Positions 16,992 through 26,063 of a DNA stretch of 64,000 nucleotides are shown here, piece by piece. Positions within the stretch are counted from its first letter, which is position 1. Each line of letters begins with the position of its first letter. Under the pieces are notes generated by a model. The model was not told where the DNA came from. It was given only the letters and a program-made list of their open reading frames with translations, and ran no database searches. Source of the DNA: CAVQND01 sp964653485 (GTDB lineage Bacteria; Verrucomicrobiota; Verrucomicrobiia; Limisphaerales; UBA8199); the NCBI GenBank assembly GCA_964653485.1, contig CAZZFF010000017.1, positions 6,333-70,332 on the forward strand, given 5' to 3'. The position numbers were made by a program, and so were the translations under genes.

Positions 16992-18641
16992 TCATGGGTT
17001 ATGCCAGCGGTAGAAGCGCCAGGGATAGAGCGGGGCGTTGGTGTCCATGAGCCGGTAGATGCCGTTGGTGCCGGCGACCACGGGGCCAAGCTCCGTCCAG
17101 TCGATGAAATTGGTCGTGGCGCCAAGGCCGGCGCTGCTGCCGGGAAGGCCGGGCGCTTGCAGGAGCATGGCGCCGCCGGGCTGGGGCTGGATTGTCGGCT
17201 CCTGCGCATACTTGATGGTCGTGATGTCTGTCCCGCCGGAGGCGTTGGCGGAGTAGCCGGTCACGTAGATGCCGCCGTCAGGGGCCACGGCGATGGCGAC
17301 GGCGCCGCTGTCACCGTTGGTGGGACCATTGTAGAGCTTGCTCCAGAGCAAGTTGCCGTTATTGTCCAACTTCGCCGTCGCCCAATCGGTGCCGGTGCCT
17401 GAGGCCGGGGTGTAGAGGCCGCACAGGTAGATGTTGCCTGCGGCATCCAAGGCGATTCCGACCGACGCCGTGTAGCCCTGATCTACAAACCAGAGATCGC
17501 TCCTCCAGGCAACCAGCCCCGTACTCGACGCGACCTTCACGCTTATATAGGTGTCGCCGGTAAGGTAGGCATTCGCCTCCGCGTCAAGCACGATGCTCGT
17601 TGGTACCCCAGGAAGCCCAAGCCCGTAAACACCGTGCCACAACTCTTGTCCGCTCGGGGTAACCTTGCCCGCCTCGCCCGGGCCCGCCCCGCCGTTTGCC
17701 ATCGCATACACGTTACCAAGGCTGTCGAACAGGAGAGCCGCAACCGAGATTTTGAGGCCATCGAAGTCGTTCAAGCATTCGCTGGCCCAGTTCTGGGCAT
17801 CCGTGGGATCGTACTTCACGAGCCAGGGGGATGCATAATAGTGGAGCGGATCCCACGGGTCCACCATCCCAGCCCATCCTGCCACGTAGAGGTTCCCAGC
17901 CTGGTCCATGGCCACCTTTTGCGAGGCCGCCGGGTAACCGGCATGACTGTTGAACGTGCCGAGCCACAGGTTGCTGCCGCTGCCGCCGAGCTTGACGGTG
18001 GCGAACTCGCCGGTGGTGAATCCGGTCACATAAACATTCCCATTCATGTCTGTCGCGACGCTAGTTCCAGCGTAGGGCGCCACCCAAGCAAGCACCCCGC
18101 CCGCGCCGAGTTTCACCGTGCCTCCGGTGCCAGTAACGTACGCATTCCCGACTTGGTCGAGGGCGAGGGCGGCGACTGTGTTGGTGCCGCCCGCAGGCGG
18201 GGCGTAACGGGCGGCCCAGAGCTGTGTGCCACCGGGCGCGTATTTCAAGACCGCGTAATCATAGTTGGTGGCGGTGCTCTGGGAGGAACCGGCAAGGTAG
18301 ATGTTCCCCGATCCATCGAGGGCCATCGCCACGGGGCGATGGTCCAGGCTTGTGTACCCGCCATTGTAACGCTGAATCCAGGCCTCCTGCACCTGGGCGG
18401 CACTGGAAAAGGCGAGCAAGAGGAGCGGCATGACCGCGAACGCCGCCGCTTCAGTGCGGTGTGCGTATGCGGCCAGCCGTCCCAGCCGTGATAGCGGCTT
18501 CCCGCGCCTCAGCCCAAACCGTTGAAACGGTTGGAACGGCCCGGGCGCCTTGTCACACCGGGCTGAAGCCTCGGTGTTAATGAGACGCGCCGCCAGGGTG
18601 TGAAACGCCCAGGCCAATGGTCGAAATCTCTGCATACACAT
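16992..18641 (-). CDS. SBBP/NHL-like beta-propeller secreted protein
   Basis: The 549-residue protein is built of repeated units with the pattern ALDxxGNxYLAG / VAMDQAGNLYVAG / IALDAAGNIYLCG, typical of SBBP (seven-bladed beta-propeller) repeats, from about residue 90 to 490; a short beta-rich tail follows. The hydrophobic export segment (AVMPLLLLAFSSAAQ) does not begin until about residue 68. The preceding 67 codons run through palindromic DNA at 18517-18576. The start ATG 18641 immediately follows the TGA of the upstream small gene (TGA-ATG), which supports coupling. It may be a surface adhesion or scaffold protein; no enzymatic motif is seen. Confidence 0.8.
   Translation of the reverse strand: MCMQRFRPLAWAFHTLAARLINTEASARCDKAPGPFQPFQRFGLRRGKPLSRLGRLAAYAHRTEAAAFAVMPLLLLAFSSAAQVQEAWIQRYNGGYTSLDHRPVAMALDGSGNIYLAGSSQSTATNYDYAVLKYAPGGTQLWAARYAPPAGGTNTVAALALDQVGNAYVTGTGGTVKLGAGGVLAWVAPYAGTSVATDMNGNVYVTGFTTGEFATVKLGGSGSNLWLGTFNSHAGYPAASQKVAMDQAGNLYVAGWAGMVDPWDPLHYYASPWLVKYDPTDAQNWASECLNDFDGLKISVAALLFDSLGNVYAMANGGAGPGEAGKVTPSGQELWHGVYGLGLPGVPTSIVLDAEANAYLTGDTYISVKVASSTGLVAWRSDLWFVDQGYTASVGIALDAAGNIYLCGLYTPASGTGTDWATAKLDNNGNLLWSKLYNGPTNGDSGAVAIAVAPDGGIYVTGYSANASGGTDITTIKYAQEPTIQPQPGGAMLLQAPGLPGSSAGLGATTNFIDWTELGPVVAGTNGIYRLMDTNAPLYPWRFYRWHNP
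18517..18576. repeat. Twin palindromes inside the 5' part of the SBBP gene
   Basis: Two dyads lie 23 bases apart. AACCGTT-GA-AACGGTT is at 18517-18532. The near-perfect hairpin CACCG-GGCT-GA-AGCC-TCGGTG is at 18556-18576. They are translated as part of the extended leader of the SBBP protein. The sequence style (CCGGGCTGAAGCC core) suggests a dispersed extragenic palindrome captured by the reading frame; copies elsewhere cannot be checked here. Confidence 0.5.
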
Positions 18642-18999
18642 TCAAGGTTGATACTGCACAGGGAGGTTGGTTAGCACCAACCCTTGCTGGCCCACAAAGG
18701 CCGGGCTAACCGGGACCCCGTTCGTGTTCACGTAATTGTTCTGGACGAGGAACCAGTGCTGGCCGTCCCAGTACGGCGCCTTCACGTGGAAGCGGGGCAA
18801 GGTGGAGTTGCCGAAAACACCCTGACGGCCTCCCGTGACCACATTGCCCACAAAGCTGAAGCTCAAGTCCAGCAACGGTGTTGGTTCTGGCAACTGTTTT
18901 TTGATGGATTCGGGCGCCGGCAGTTGTGCTTTGATTACGACGTCCTGCTCGATCGAAGTCTGGGAATAGTATCAGGGCAATGCAACGAATAGTTTTCAT
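18642..18999 (-). pseudogene. Small secreted protein gene with an apparent frameshift
   Basis: ATG 18999 starts a signal-peptide-like MKTIRCIALILF. To keep coding character the frame must shift by one base near 18964-18966 (a CCC run), after which it reads QTSIEQDVVIKAQLPAPESI and LLDLSFSFVGNVVTGG, PYWDGQHWFLVQNNYVNT, ending LPVQYQP-stop at 18642. The unshifted frame becomes Arg/Pro-rich nonsense. The reconstructed product is about 119 residues with no family I recognise. Its stop abuts the SBBP start, so the two formed an operon. It is either a real frameshift or a sequencing error in the C-run. Confidence 0.55.
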
Positions 19000-19285
19000 A
19001 ACACTCCTTCTGAGAAGTTGCGGGTTTCCACCACCAACAGTTTTCCGACCGACTGTCGGCATGTTACAAGAGAGGCGGCCAGGAGGTCAATAGATTCATT
19101 GTTACAGTATTGCTGCATCATAAGCGATGACGATAGCCATAATCGCGCCAGGCATTCAGACCCGCGAAAGGACCCGCGCGCAGGCCGTTGCGGAAGTTCC
19201 GGGGAGAGATTTGGATCCCACTAAACGCATTGCGCGCCGCGGCCGCATGGTTCAGAATGGTGGAAACGGTCACCATTCCGCGATC

Positions 19286-20962
19286 ATGAGCGAAACGCCA
19301 AACCGATTGTCTTCCGGTTGCGGATGCATTGCTTTCCTTGCGGCGCTGTTTTTGATCGAGAGTGCGGCGCCCGCCGGCACCGCCGCGGCCGGATCAGACC
19401 CGCCGGAGAGCGCGGAGACCCTTGCTTCCACGCAAGGCGTCTGGCTGGTGGCGACCGCGCCGGCCTTCCGCGCTCCCTTGGCGCCGCTCATCGAGCGCCG
19501 GCGGGCGGAGGGGTTCAGGGTCCTTATCGTCGAGACGACCAACGTGCTCAGCCCGGAAGGGATTTGGCTGTCCCAAGGCGGACCGTTGGAGGCCCGCATC
19601 CGCCGGTTGCTGGAGCGGGGCAGGGGACCGAACTATGTTTTGCTGGCGGGCGCGGCGGGAGCGCCGGACCCCGCTACGGCTCAGCAAACCGTAGTGCCCG
19701 CGTTGGCTGGAAGAAATGGCGTGATGCAACACCGGCCCAGCGACTATGGGTATGGTCTGCCGCGGCGCGACCAGGACGGCGTGTGCGCCGCCGCCGTGGG
19801 CCGATTCCCGGCCCGCACCGTAGCGGAGATGCGAGGCATGGTGGAGAAGACGTTGAACATGGAACAGAACCGCAACCGGCCCGGCGCCTGGCGGAACCGG
19901 TTGGGGCTGATCCAGGGCAACCCGGGCGCGGGAGCGCTGGGCGAGATGTTCGTCGAGCAGTTGATGGCGCAGCGTCTTGGCAGACTGCATCCGGCCTGGA
20001 GCTTGCGCGCGCTTTTTGAAATCCCCTCCTCCGCTTATTATTGCCCGAGCGCCCGCCTCCATGGCGCGGCGCTTGACTTCCTGCAAGCGGGGGCGCTGTT
20101 CGACATTTACATGGGGCATTCCGGCGGCGGCGGCCTGGGGTGGGACAGGATTTTTCTGTCCCGCGACGATTGGGCAGCGTTGAGCCTGGGGCCGGGACAA
20201 GGGGTGTTCTTCAGTTGCGGTTGTTACGGGTGCGAGCTGGGGGTCGACGACGGCTACTGCCTGGCCGCGATGCGGAATCCGGCGGGGCCGGCGGCGGTCA
20301 TTGGGGCGAGCGCCGAAAGTTACTCCGCCGCGGGGTTGTTGGCCGCCGACGGCCTGCTGGGTTGTTTGGCCCGGACGCCGTTCCCGCCCCGGCTGGCCGA
20401 TTACTGGCTGGCCGTGCAGGCTGGATTGGCGCGGGGCTCGATCGACGCGCTCACGTTCAGGCTGCTGGATCAGGCCGACGGCACGGGCGGCAAGGTGCCT
20501 CTGGCGATGCAGCGTCTCGAAGACCTGGAGATGTGGATGTTGCTCGGCGACCCGGCCCTGCGCCTGCCCGTGGTGCCGGTGGATATTTCGCTGGAAATGA
20601 GCGGTCCGGCGCGCGCGGGCCGAGACCTCACCGTGCAGGGCGCCGTGCCGGCTCGGTTGGCCGGAGCCGCGCTGCGCGTGACACTCGAACGTCCGCTCTC
20701 TTCCCGGCCGATCAACCTCGAACCGTTGCCCCCGGACGCCGCGGCAAATCGCGCCGCTCGGGACGGCATCGCAGCCGACAACCGCGGGCGGGCGAACCAG
20801 TTTGTGCTGGCTTCGGGGAGCGCCGTCGCCGATGCGCAACATTTCCAATGCGTCCTGGCCGCGCCCAAGCTCCCCTGGCCTGAGGTGGTGGTGCGAGTGT
20901 TCGCGGAAAAGGGCGATGAATGCGCGCAAGGCGTCGCCGTCCTCCGCGTGAGCGGTGATTGA
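19286..20962 (+). CDS. C25 (gingipain)-like cysteine peptidase, exported
   Basis: From ATG 19286 the product is 558 residues with a signal-type N-terminus (CIAFLAALFLIESAAPAG). The central part matches peptidase family C25: YVLLAGAAGAPDP, then DIYMGHSGGGGLGW with likely catalytic His278, then VFFSCGCYGCELG with Cys311 as likely nucleophile, then a GASAESYSAAG segment. The C-terminal 120 residues form an Ig-like beta domain as in gingipains. Three further in-frame upstream starts (19127, 19247) give implausible basic extensions. It is nine bases upstream of the ceramidase-like gene, so both are probably cotranscribed and exported. Substrate is unknown, and gingipain-type specificity cannot be inferred. 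Confidence 0.7.
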   Translation: MSETPNRLSSGCGCIAFLAALFLIESAAPAGTAAAGSDPPESAETLASTQGVWLVATAPAFRAPLAPLIERRRAEGFRVLIVETTNVLSPEGIWLSQGGPLEARIRRLLERGRGPNYVLLAGAAGAPDPATAQQTVVPALAGRNGVMQHRPSDYGYGLPRRDQDGVCAAAVGRFPARTVAEMRGMVEKTLNMEQNRNRPGAWRNRLGLIQGNPGAGALGEMFVEQLMAQRLGRLHPAWSLRALFEIPSSAYYCPSARLHGAALDFLQAGALFDIYMGHSGGGGLGWDRIFLSRDDWAALSLGPGQGVFFSCGCYGCELGVDDGYCLAAMRNPAGPAAVIGASAESYSAAGLLAADGLLGCLARTPFPPRLADYWLAVQAGLARGSIDALTFRLLDQADGTGGKVPLAMQRLEDLEMWMLLGDPALRLPVVPVDISLEMSGPARAGRDLTVQGAVPARLAGAALRVTLERPLSSRPINLEPLPPDAAANRAARDGIAADNRGRANQFVLASGSAVADAQHFQCVLAAPKLPWPEVVVRVFAEKGDECAQGVAVLRVSGD

Positions 20963-20971
20963 AGGCAGACT

Positions 20972-22441
20972 ATGAGAGCGACCGCTTTTCATCGGAAGAA
21001 GGGATTCGCCGCGCTGTCCGCGCAGGGATGGTTGTTGGCGGGGCTGTTGTCCGGCAGCCTGGCGGCGGGCCTTTCAACCGTGCGCGGGGGAGGCGAACCT
21101 GCCGTCGCGGTTGCCCCCTTTTGCTGCGATGTGACCCCGCCCCTGGGCCATCCGCTTTGCGGCGGTTGGATTAAACCCCTGACCGCGGTGGATGACCCGC
21201 TCCTTGCCAAAGGAGTGGTTTTGTCCGACGGCAAGAGCCGATACGTCCTGTGCGCGGTGGATTGGTGCCTGCTGCAAACCGGCGCCTACGATCTGCTGCG
21301 GCAGAGGATCGCCCGCGGCGCGGACATCCCCGAATCACACGTCGCGGTCCAGACCGTTCACCAGCACAACGCGCCGATAGCCGACGTGAACGCGCAGCTT
21401 CTCTTGGACCAGGTTGCCGCCGCTCCGCCGCACTTGGACCTCAGGTTCATGGAGCAAACCGCGGATCGTGTCGGGGAGGCGGTTCACGCCGCCGGGCAGC
21501 GGTTGCAAGCGGTCACTCACATCGGTTACGGCAGGAGCCGGGTGGAGCGGTTCGCCTCCAACCGCCGCGTGCGGTTGGCCGACGGCAAGATTCACGCCCG
21601 CTATTCGAGCACCACGGACCCCGCCCTTCGGGACGCCCCCGAGGGCCTGGTCGATCCCTGGCTGCGGACGGTGACGTTTTTCGCCGGCGACCAACCGCTG
21701 GTTCGGCTCCATTATTACGCCAGCCACCCCCAGAGTTACTACGGGGACGGCCGCGCCACATCCGACACGGCCGGCCTGGCCCGCCGGAGGCTCGAATTGG
21801 AGGAGGGTGTGCCCCAGGTCTATTTCACCGGTTGCGCCGGCAACATCACCGCGGGAAAGTACAATGACGGCTCGCCCCGCGCCCGCGGAGAGCTTGCCGA
21901 GCGCCTCTATAAGGCGATGAAGGAAGCGATTTCAAACACGCAACGCGCGCGGATCGGCGCTCTTGAGTGGAAGACCGCCGAAGTGCGGCTGGCGCTGCGT
22001 GCCGAACCGCAATGGCAGGAGCCAACATTGCGGCGCGTCCTGGCCGACACCGACGCAGCGCCCGCCGCCCGCCTGCAAGCGGCCTTGAACCTGGCCTGGT
22101 TCGAGCGCGCCAGGTCGCGGCCGACGATTGAACTGAGCCGGCTCAGGCTGGGACCAGTGCGCCTGCTCTTTCTGCCCGGCGAGGCCTTCATCGAGTACCA
22201 ACTCTACGCCCAGAGCCTTTGCCCAACCGGCTTTGTCGCCGTGGCGGCCTACGGTGAAGGCGGGCCGGGTTACATCTGTACGGATGCCGCCCTGGCAGAA
22301 GGCGGTTACGAGCCGACCGAATCGCGCGTGGGGCTGCCCAGTGAGTTCCGCTTGAAGGCGGCGATCGGCAAACTGCTGGAGCCCCATCCGGCCCTGCCCT
22401 CACGCCCACCCCACCCCGGCAAGGCGCATCTCGCGGAATAG
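20972..22441 (+). CDS. Neutral/alkaline ceramidase-like hydrolase, exported
   Basis: The 489-residue protein has an N-terminal signal (LLAGLLSGSLAAGLS) and a body typical of the ceramidase-like N-terminal domain family common in Planctomycetes and Verrucomicrobiota: FCCDVTPPLGHPLCGGW, a VQTVHQHNAPIAD motif with candidate zinc ligands, LHYYASHPQSYYG, YFTGCAGNITAGKYNDG and FLPGEAFIEYQL. True neutral ceramidases bind zinc with His/Glu/Tyr from equivalent segments. Many relatives are annotated only as hypothetical proteins, and ceramide as the substrate is untested. It follows the C25-like gene with nine bases between and appears to be the second gene of that operon. Confidence 0.7.
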   Translation: MRATAFHRKKGFAALSAQGWLLAGLLSGSLAAGLSTVRGGGEPAVAVAPFCCDVTPPLGHPLCGGWIKPLTAVDDPLLAKGVVLSDGKSRYVLCAVDWCLLQTGAYDLLRQRIARGADIPESHVAVQTVHQHNAPIADVNAQLLLDQVAAAPPHLDLRFMEQTADRVGEAVHAAGQRLQAVTHIGYGRSRVERFASNRRVRLADGKIHARYSSTTDPALRDAPEGLVDPWLRTVTFFAGDQPLVRLHYYASHPQSYYGDGRATSDTAGLARRRLELEEGVPQVYFTGCAGNITAGKYNDGSPRARGELAERLYKAMKEAISNTQRARIGALEWKTAEVRLALRAEPQWQEPTLRRVLADTDAAPAARLQAALNLAWFERARSRPTIELSRLRLGPVRLLFLPGEAFIEYQLYAQSLCPTGFVAVAAYGEGGPGYICTDAALAEGGYEPTESRVGLPSEFRLKAAIGKLLEPHPALPSRPPHPGKAHLAE

Positions 22442-22526
22442 CGCGACGCAGACGGCATCGGGCACGGTTTTCCTCCCAAGAACCGCGTTGCGGCCCGCGA
22501 TTGGCTGGACGAATCGAGCGAGAGGC

Positions 22527-23906
22527 CTATCCCAGGCGCCGCTGGAGTTCCTCGAGCGAGATGCCTTTGGTTTCGGGAAAGAACACCAGCACCATGACGA
22601 ACTGGACAGCCATCATCACGGCGAAAAAGGCGAACGCGTAAGCCGCCGACGCGCCCGCCACCACCGGGAACGACCAACTGACCGCCAGGTCGAGCACCCA
22701 CAGGAGGATGCAGGCCGCCGCCGAACCGGAGGCTCGGACAGCGTTGGGAAGCACTTCGTTGATGCAGACCCAGACGACGGCGCCCTGCGAGTAGGCGTGC
22801 GAGCCCACGATGCCCATCATGGCCGCGAGGACCACCGGGCCGTGGGCGTGGGTTTGGAACACCCAGGCCGCCAGGCCGTGAGAAAGGATGAATGTGATGG
22901 AGCCGGCCAGCAGCAGGGCTTTGCGGCCCACGCGATCGATCAAAGCCATCGCGACCAGCGTCATGAGCAAATTAGTCGCGCCGACCATAACCGAGAGCAT
23001 CAGCGCGCTGTTCTTGTCGGAGCCGGTCATGCGGAAAATGTCGGCCGTGTAGTAAGTCACGGCATTGATGCCGTCGAGTTGGTTGAATGCCGCTATCATG
23101 CAGGCCAGCAGCAAGGGCTTGAGGTATTTGCGCTGGAAGAGCCTCTGATGGGCTCCGCCCAACTCCTCCCGAAGGGATGCCTGGATTTCGCCCAACTCGG
23201 CTTCCGGCCGGGGATGGCCCAGCCGAACCAGCACGGCCTCGGCCTCAGCGGAGCGCCCCTTCTTGACCAACCAACGCGGGCTTTCCGGAATCAGGGCCGA
23301 GGCCAGCACGAAGACCGCCGAGGGAAGCACCATGACGCCGAACATCCACCGCCATATTACGGGATTGTCGGCCCCCACCGCCAGGGCCACGAGGTAGTTG
23401 GAGAAATAAGAGAGCAGAACGCCGAGAACGATATTCAATTGGCTTACCGCAACGAGCACTCCGCGCCGATGCGCGGGTGCTATCTCGGTGATATAGACAG
23501 GGCAAACCACCGACGCGGCCCCAACGGCCACGCCCCCCAGCCATCGGAAGAAGAGCAAGGCATACCAGTCCCACGCCCCGGCACACCCGACCGAGGAGAC
23601 CAGGAACAACCCGGCCAGCAAGGCCAGCACGCGGCGACGCCCCCACCAATCCGCCGGACGCCCCGCCACGAGCGCGCCGGCCATCGTGCCCAACAGCGCG
23701 CTGGAAACCGTCAATCCGAGGGTGTTGTCATTCAACTCAAAGACCGCGCGCAACGACGCGGTGGCGCCCGAAATGACGGCGGTGTCGAACCCGAACAGGA
23801 ATGAGCCTAACGACGCGAGGAGGGCGCTGGCCAGCAACCTGCCGCCGCGGGTCCCAGCTTCTGGGCTTTGGAGTTCGTTCGGACGATCGAGCGTGCTGGC
23901 GGCCAT
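22527..23906 (-). CDS. MFS sugar porter (XylE/GalP-like)
   Basis: From ATG 23906 the protein has 459 residues and about 12 membrane helices. Family signatures are present: GSFLFGFDTAVISGA, GRPADWWGRRRVL (loop 2-3), RWLGGVAVGAASVV, PESPRWLVKKGR after helix 6, QLDGINAVTYYT (sugar-contact helix 7), ALIDRVGRKALLLAG, and a C-terminal FFPETKGISLEELQ. It most likely imports a hexose or pentose with protons across the inner membrane. The upstream open frame adds 28 codons without coding character. It is transcribed toward the ceramidase-like gene (convergent). Its sugar is not determinable here. Confidence 0.92.
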   Translation of the reverse strand: MAASTLDRPNELQSPEAGTRGGRLLASALLASLGSFLFGFDTAVISGATASLRAVFELNDNTLGLTVSSALLGTMAGALVAGRPADWWGRRRVLALLAGLFLVSSVGCAGAWDWYALLFFRWLGGVAVGAASVVCPVYITEIAPAHRRGVLVAVSQLNIVLGVLLSYFSNYLVALAVGADNPVIWRWMFGVMVLPSAVFVLASALIPESPRWLVKKGRSAEAEAVLVRLGHPRPEAELGEIQASLREELGGAHQRLFQRKYLKPLLLACMIAAFNQLDGINAVTYYTADIFRMTGSDKNSALMLSVMVGATNLLMTLVAMALIDRVGRKALLLAGSITFILSHGLAAWVFQTHAHGPVVLAAMMGIVGSHAYSQGAVVWVCINEVLPNAVRASGSAAACILLWVLDLAVSWSFPVVAGASAAYAFAFFAVMMAVQFVMVLVFFPETKGISLEELQRRLG

Positions 23907-23958
23907 GATTGGGCCGAGCTTAGTCGGGGCGCCGCCCAGGCCGCAAGCAAAGTCCGGT

Positions 23959-24564
23959 TCAACTCGCGGGCTGCCGTCGCGGGGCGGCACAGAGGCGCCG
24001 CAAGGCCCCGACCAGGCCCAATCGCCTGCCGGTCCCGGTTGCCCGCGCGCCCGGTTTCGGCGCCGCTTCCTTTTGCACGGAGAGGTTGGGGAATAAGCCC
24101 GGGGCGCCGGGGTTGCGATGAGCCTTGTGGATGAGCTTCACAATGTCCCCGAGTTCATGGCTCATGAGCACGAACCCGCTCGCCCCGGCCCGAAGCGCCT
24201 CCGTTTCATCGTAGCTGTTGCTGAACATGGTCAGCATCAGCACCTTGACCGACGGGGCCAGCTTCTTGATGGGTTTTATCGCCGGCAAGCCGCTCTGCCC
24301 GGCGAGATAAATGTGCAATAGGATCACGTCTGGCGGCCGCTCCTCAGCCAAGGCGGCCAGAACGGCTTGGGCTGAGCCAAACTGGCGCCGGCACCGGAGA
24401 GAGGGCTGTTTGGTCAACAACTGGGCGAAAGGCTCACGCAGGGCGGCATTGTCGTCCACCACCCACACGCGCAAAACGCGCCGTTCGGAACCGGTCACAG
24501 AGGCGCGGATCGGGGCGCTCCGCCCCTTCGCCTTGCTGATGACCGCGTTTTCAGATGAATCCAC
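23959..24564 (-). CDS. Receiver-like protein without phospho-acceptor Asp
   Basis: The 201-residue protein is a CheY-type receiver (about residues 28-145). The acidic pair is present (VWVVDDN, Asp37-38), as is the Thr of VLMLTMF (Thr112), and the fold segments match. The position of the phosphorylated Asp reads PPDVILLHIYL, so it is His84 instead of Asp; one base (GAC to CAC) accounts for it. The conserved Lys in GASGFVLMS is Met134. There is no DNA-binding output domain: the remaining 50 residues are basic and low in structure. It probably does not use Asp phosphotransfer and may be a stand-alone pseudo-receiver or a decaying gene. No histidine kinase is adjacent. Confidence 0.8.
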   Translation of the reverse strand: MDSSENAVISKAKGRSAPIRASVTGSERRVLRVWVVDDNAALREPFAQLLTKQPSLRCRRQFGSAQAVLAALAEERPPDVILLHIYLAGQSGLPAIKPIKKLAPSVKVLMLTMFSNSYDETEALRAGASGFVLMSHELGDIVKLIHKAHRNPGAPGLFPNLSVQKEAAPKPGARATGTGRRLGLVGALRRLCAAPRRQPAS

Positions 24565-24773
24565 GCGGGACCTTTAAGCAGGTGTTATGCCATGATAGGA
24601 ATGAGCGATTACTTCTTCTGGCGGGATGCGAGCCATAGTGCCGGGCAGCTATCTCAGAGGCTTTGTCCCATGGGGACTGAGAGATCGGCCCGCGGGCGCG
24701 TCGGGGCAAAGGAACGTCGCGAGCCCTGTTCACTTTTCCACAGCTTGAGCAGAAAACACCCCTGTCCCTGCGA

Positions 24774-26063
24774 TCAGCCTACGAACACGGGCCGAAGGTG
24801 ACGGCGGTAGAGGTTCTCTGTAACTTGCGTTGCCACGACGGCCTCGTTTTCTTCGAGCAGGCGGAGATAGCGGGCGCCGGCCTTGGCGGCGAGCTTGAAG
24901 GAGACATGCATGAGCTGGCGGGCGTGCGGGTTGAACTGGGGATGGGTGGGAATGTGGCGCAGGGCGTTGGCGAGTTGTGCGCCGCTCCAGCCGTTCACGG
25001 TCCGGGCGCTTGGGAGCCTGGCGCGGTCGATGTCGATGACCGTGGCGTAAGGCGCGCATAATTCGTCCACCTGGTCGAGGGCGTGGGCGTAAAGCTCCTT
25101 GGCGAGCTGGAGGCCGTCGCCTCCCGCCTCGGCCAAGCCGATGAGTTCCTCGAGCCAGGTCGTACCGGCGGTTTTCACATGCACCCCCGCGCCGGTCCGG
25201 GCCAGGGCGCGGCGGATGATGGGATAGAGGCTGAACTTGTCGCTGCCGCTGTGGATGCTGAGCTTGAGGTTGGCCGGCAACCCATAGCGGGCGACCGCAT
25301 GGGCGACGACACTGATATCGTCGTTGAACTCCCGCTCGAAGCGCGCGGGGTCGCCGACGTAATCCACAGCCTTGTTGAAACGTCCGGTGAACTTCGGCGC
25401 GATGGTTTGCAAGGGCACATTCTCATCGGCAAGCGCGGCAAGGATAATGAGCAACTCCGGCGGGGTCTGCGGGGCATCCGTTTCGTCTATCGAGACCTCG
25501 GCGATGATGTTGGCGCCGCCCTTCCTCGATGCGATGTGCCGGTACACGCTCGCCGCATCCTGGACGGCCAGGAGGTACTTGGCGGCAACCCGCTCGATGT
25601 CCGAGCGCGTCGTCTGGAACGGCGCGCCTGCGCCGGCGATGCTCACCGTGCCTATGAGTTCAGGATGGCGGGCCACAAAAGCCGCCACATCCCCCGCCCG
25701 CGCTTGTTTGCCGATGGAGTCCGCGACGTCGATGGTGAAAAAGTCCGAGCACGCGATGAACCGGTCGACGGTGTCGAGGCGGATGTGGTCGGCGTCGACA
25801 TGCCAGCCCTTGCTCCAACCGAGGACCTTGACGGCGGCTTGGGCGGCGTCCAGGACGCTCTGAGGCTGCGAGCCGATGAGGGTGTGCTCGCGGTTGGACT
25901 TGTTCCACACCGGGGCGGCATCGATGCCGTCGGCGGCGAGCATCTCGAAGGCGCGCAACTGCGCCCTGGCCTGGTGCGCAAAGCGGTCACCGACCCCGAA
26001 TGAAAACTTCTCGAGGGTGAGCACAAGCCGGAGGGGTTCACCGTTTGCCGCCTCTAAGGACAA
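24774..26063 (-). CDS. Tagaturonate epimerase family protein (UxaE-like)
   Basis: The 429-residue product contains the UxaE-family landmarks: FSFGVGDRFAHQ, GWHVDADHIRLDT (candidate metal site near 88-93), EVSIDETDAPQTPPELL, LSIHSGSDKFSLYP, GVHVKTAGTTWLEEL and a final RHLRPVF. UxaE-type enzymes interconvert tagaturonate and fructuronate in galacturonate catabolism. The likely start is TTG 26063, which overlaps the end of the upstream gene by 26 bases and has GGGAG a short distance before it. Thermotoga-type UxaE is somewhat longer N-terminally, so this version lacks that part. The overlap with a DUF4038 glycosidase-like gene links uronate catabolism to pectin-type substrates. Confidence 0.8.
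   Translation of the reverse strand: MSLEAANGEPLRLVLTLEKFSFGVGDRFAHQARAQLRAFEMLAADGIDAAPVWNKSNREHTLIGSQPQSVLDAAQAAVKVLGWSKGWHVDADHIRLDTVDRFIACSDFFTIDVADSIGKQARAGDVAAFVARHPELIGTVSIAGAGAPFQTTRSDIERVAAKYLLAVQDAASVYRHIASRKGGANIIAEVSIDETDAPQTPPELLIILAALADENVPLQTIAPKFTGRFNKAVDYVGDPARFEREFNDDISVVAHAVARYGLPANLKLSIHSGSDKFSLYPIIRRALARTGAGVHVKTAGTTWLEELIGLAEAGGDGLQLAKELYAHALDQVDELCAPYATVIDIDRARLPSARTVNGWSGAQLANALRHIPTHPQFNPHARQLMHVSFKLAAKAGARYLRLLEENEAVVATQVTENLYRRHLRPVFVG

Noticed and set aside
19394..20992. Minus-strand open frame of over 500 codons opposite the C25-like gene
   Set aside because: It is an antisense shadow caused by high GC content; composition is Arg/His/Gln-rich and no domain is recognisable.
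24565..24773. Possible small RNA or promoter region between the receiver-like gene and the UxaE-like gene
   Set aside because: No convincing stem, promoter pair or reading frame is visible in these 209 bases.
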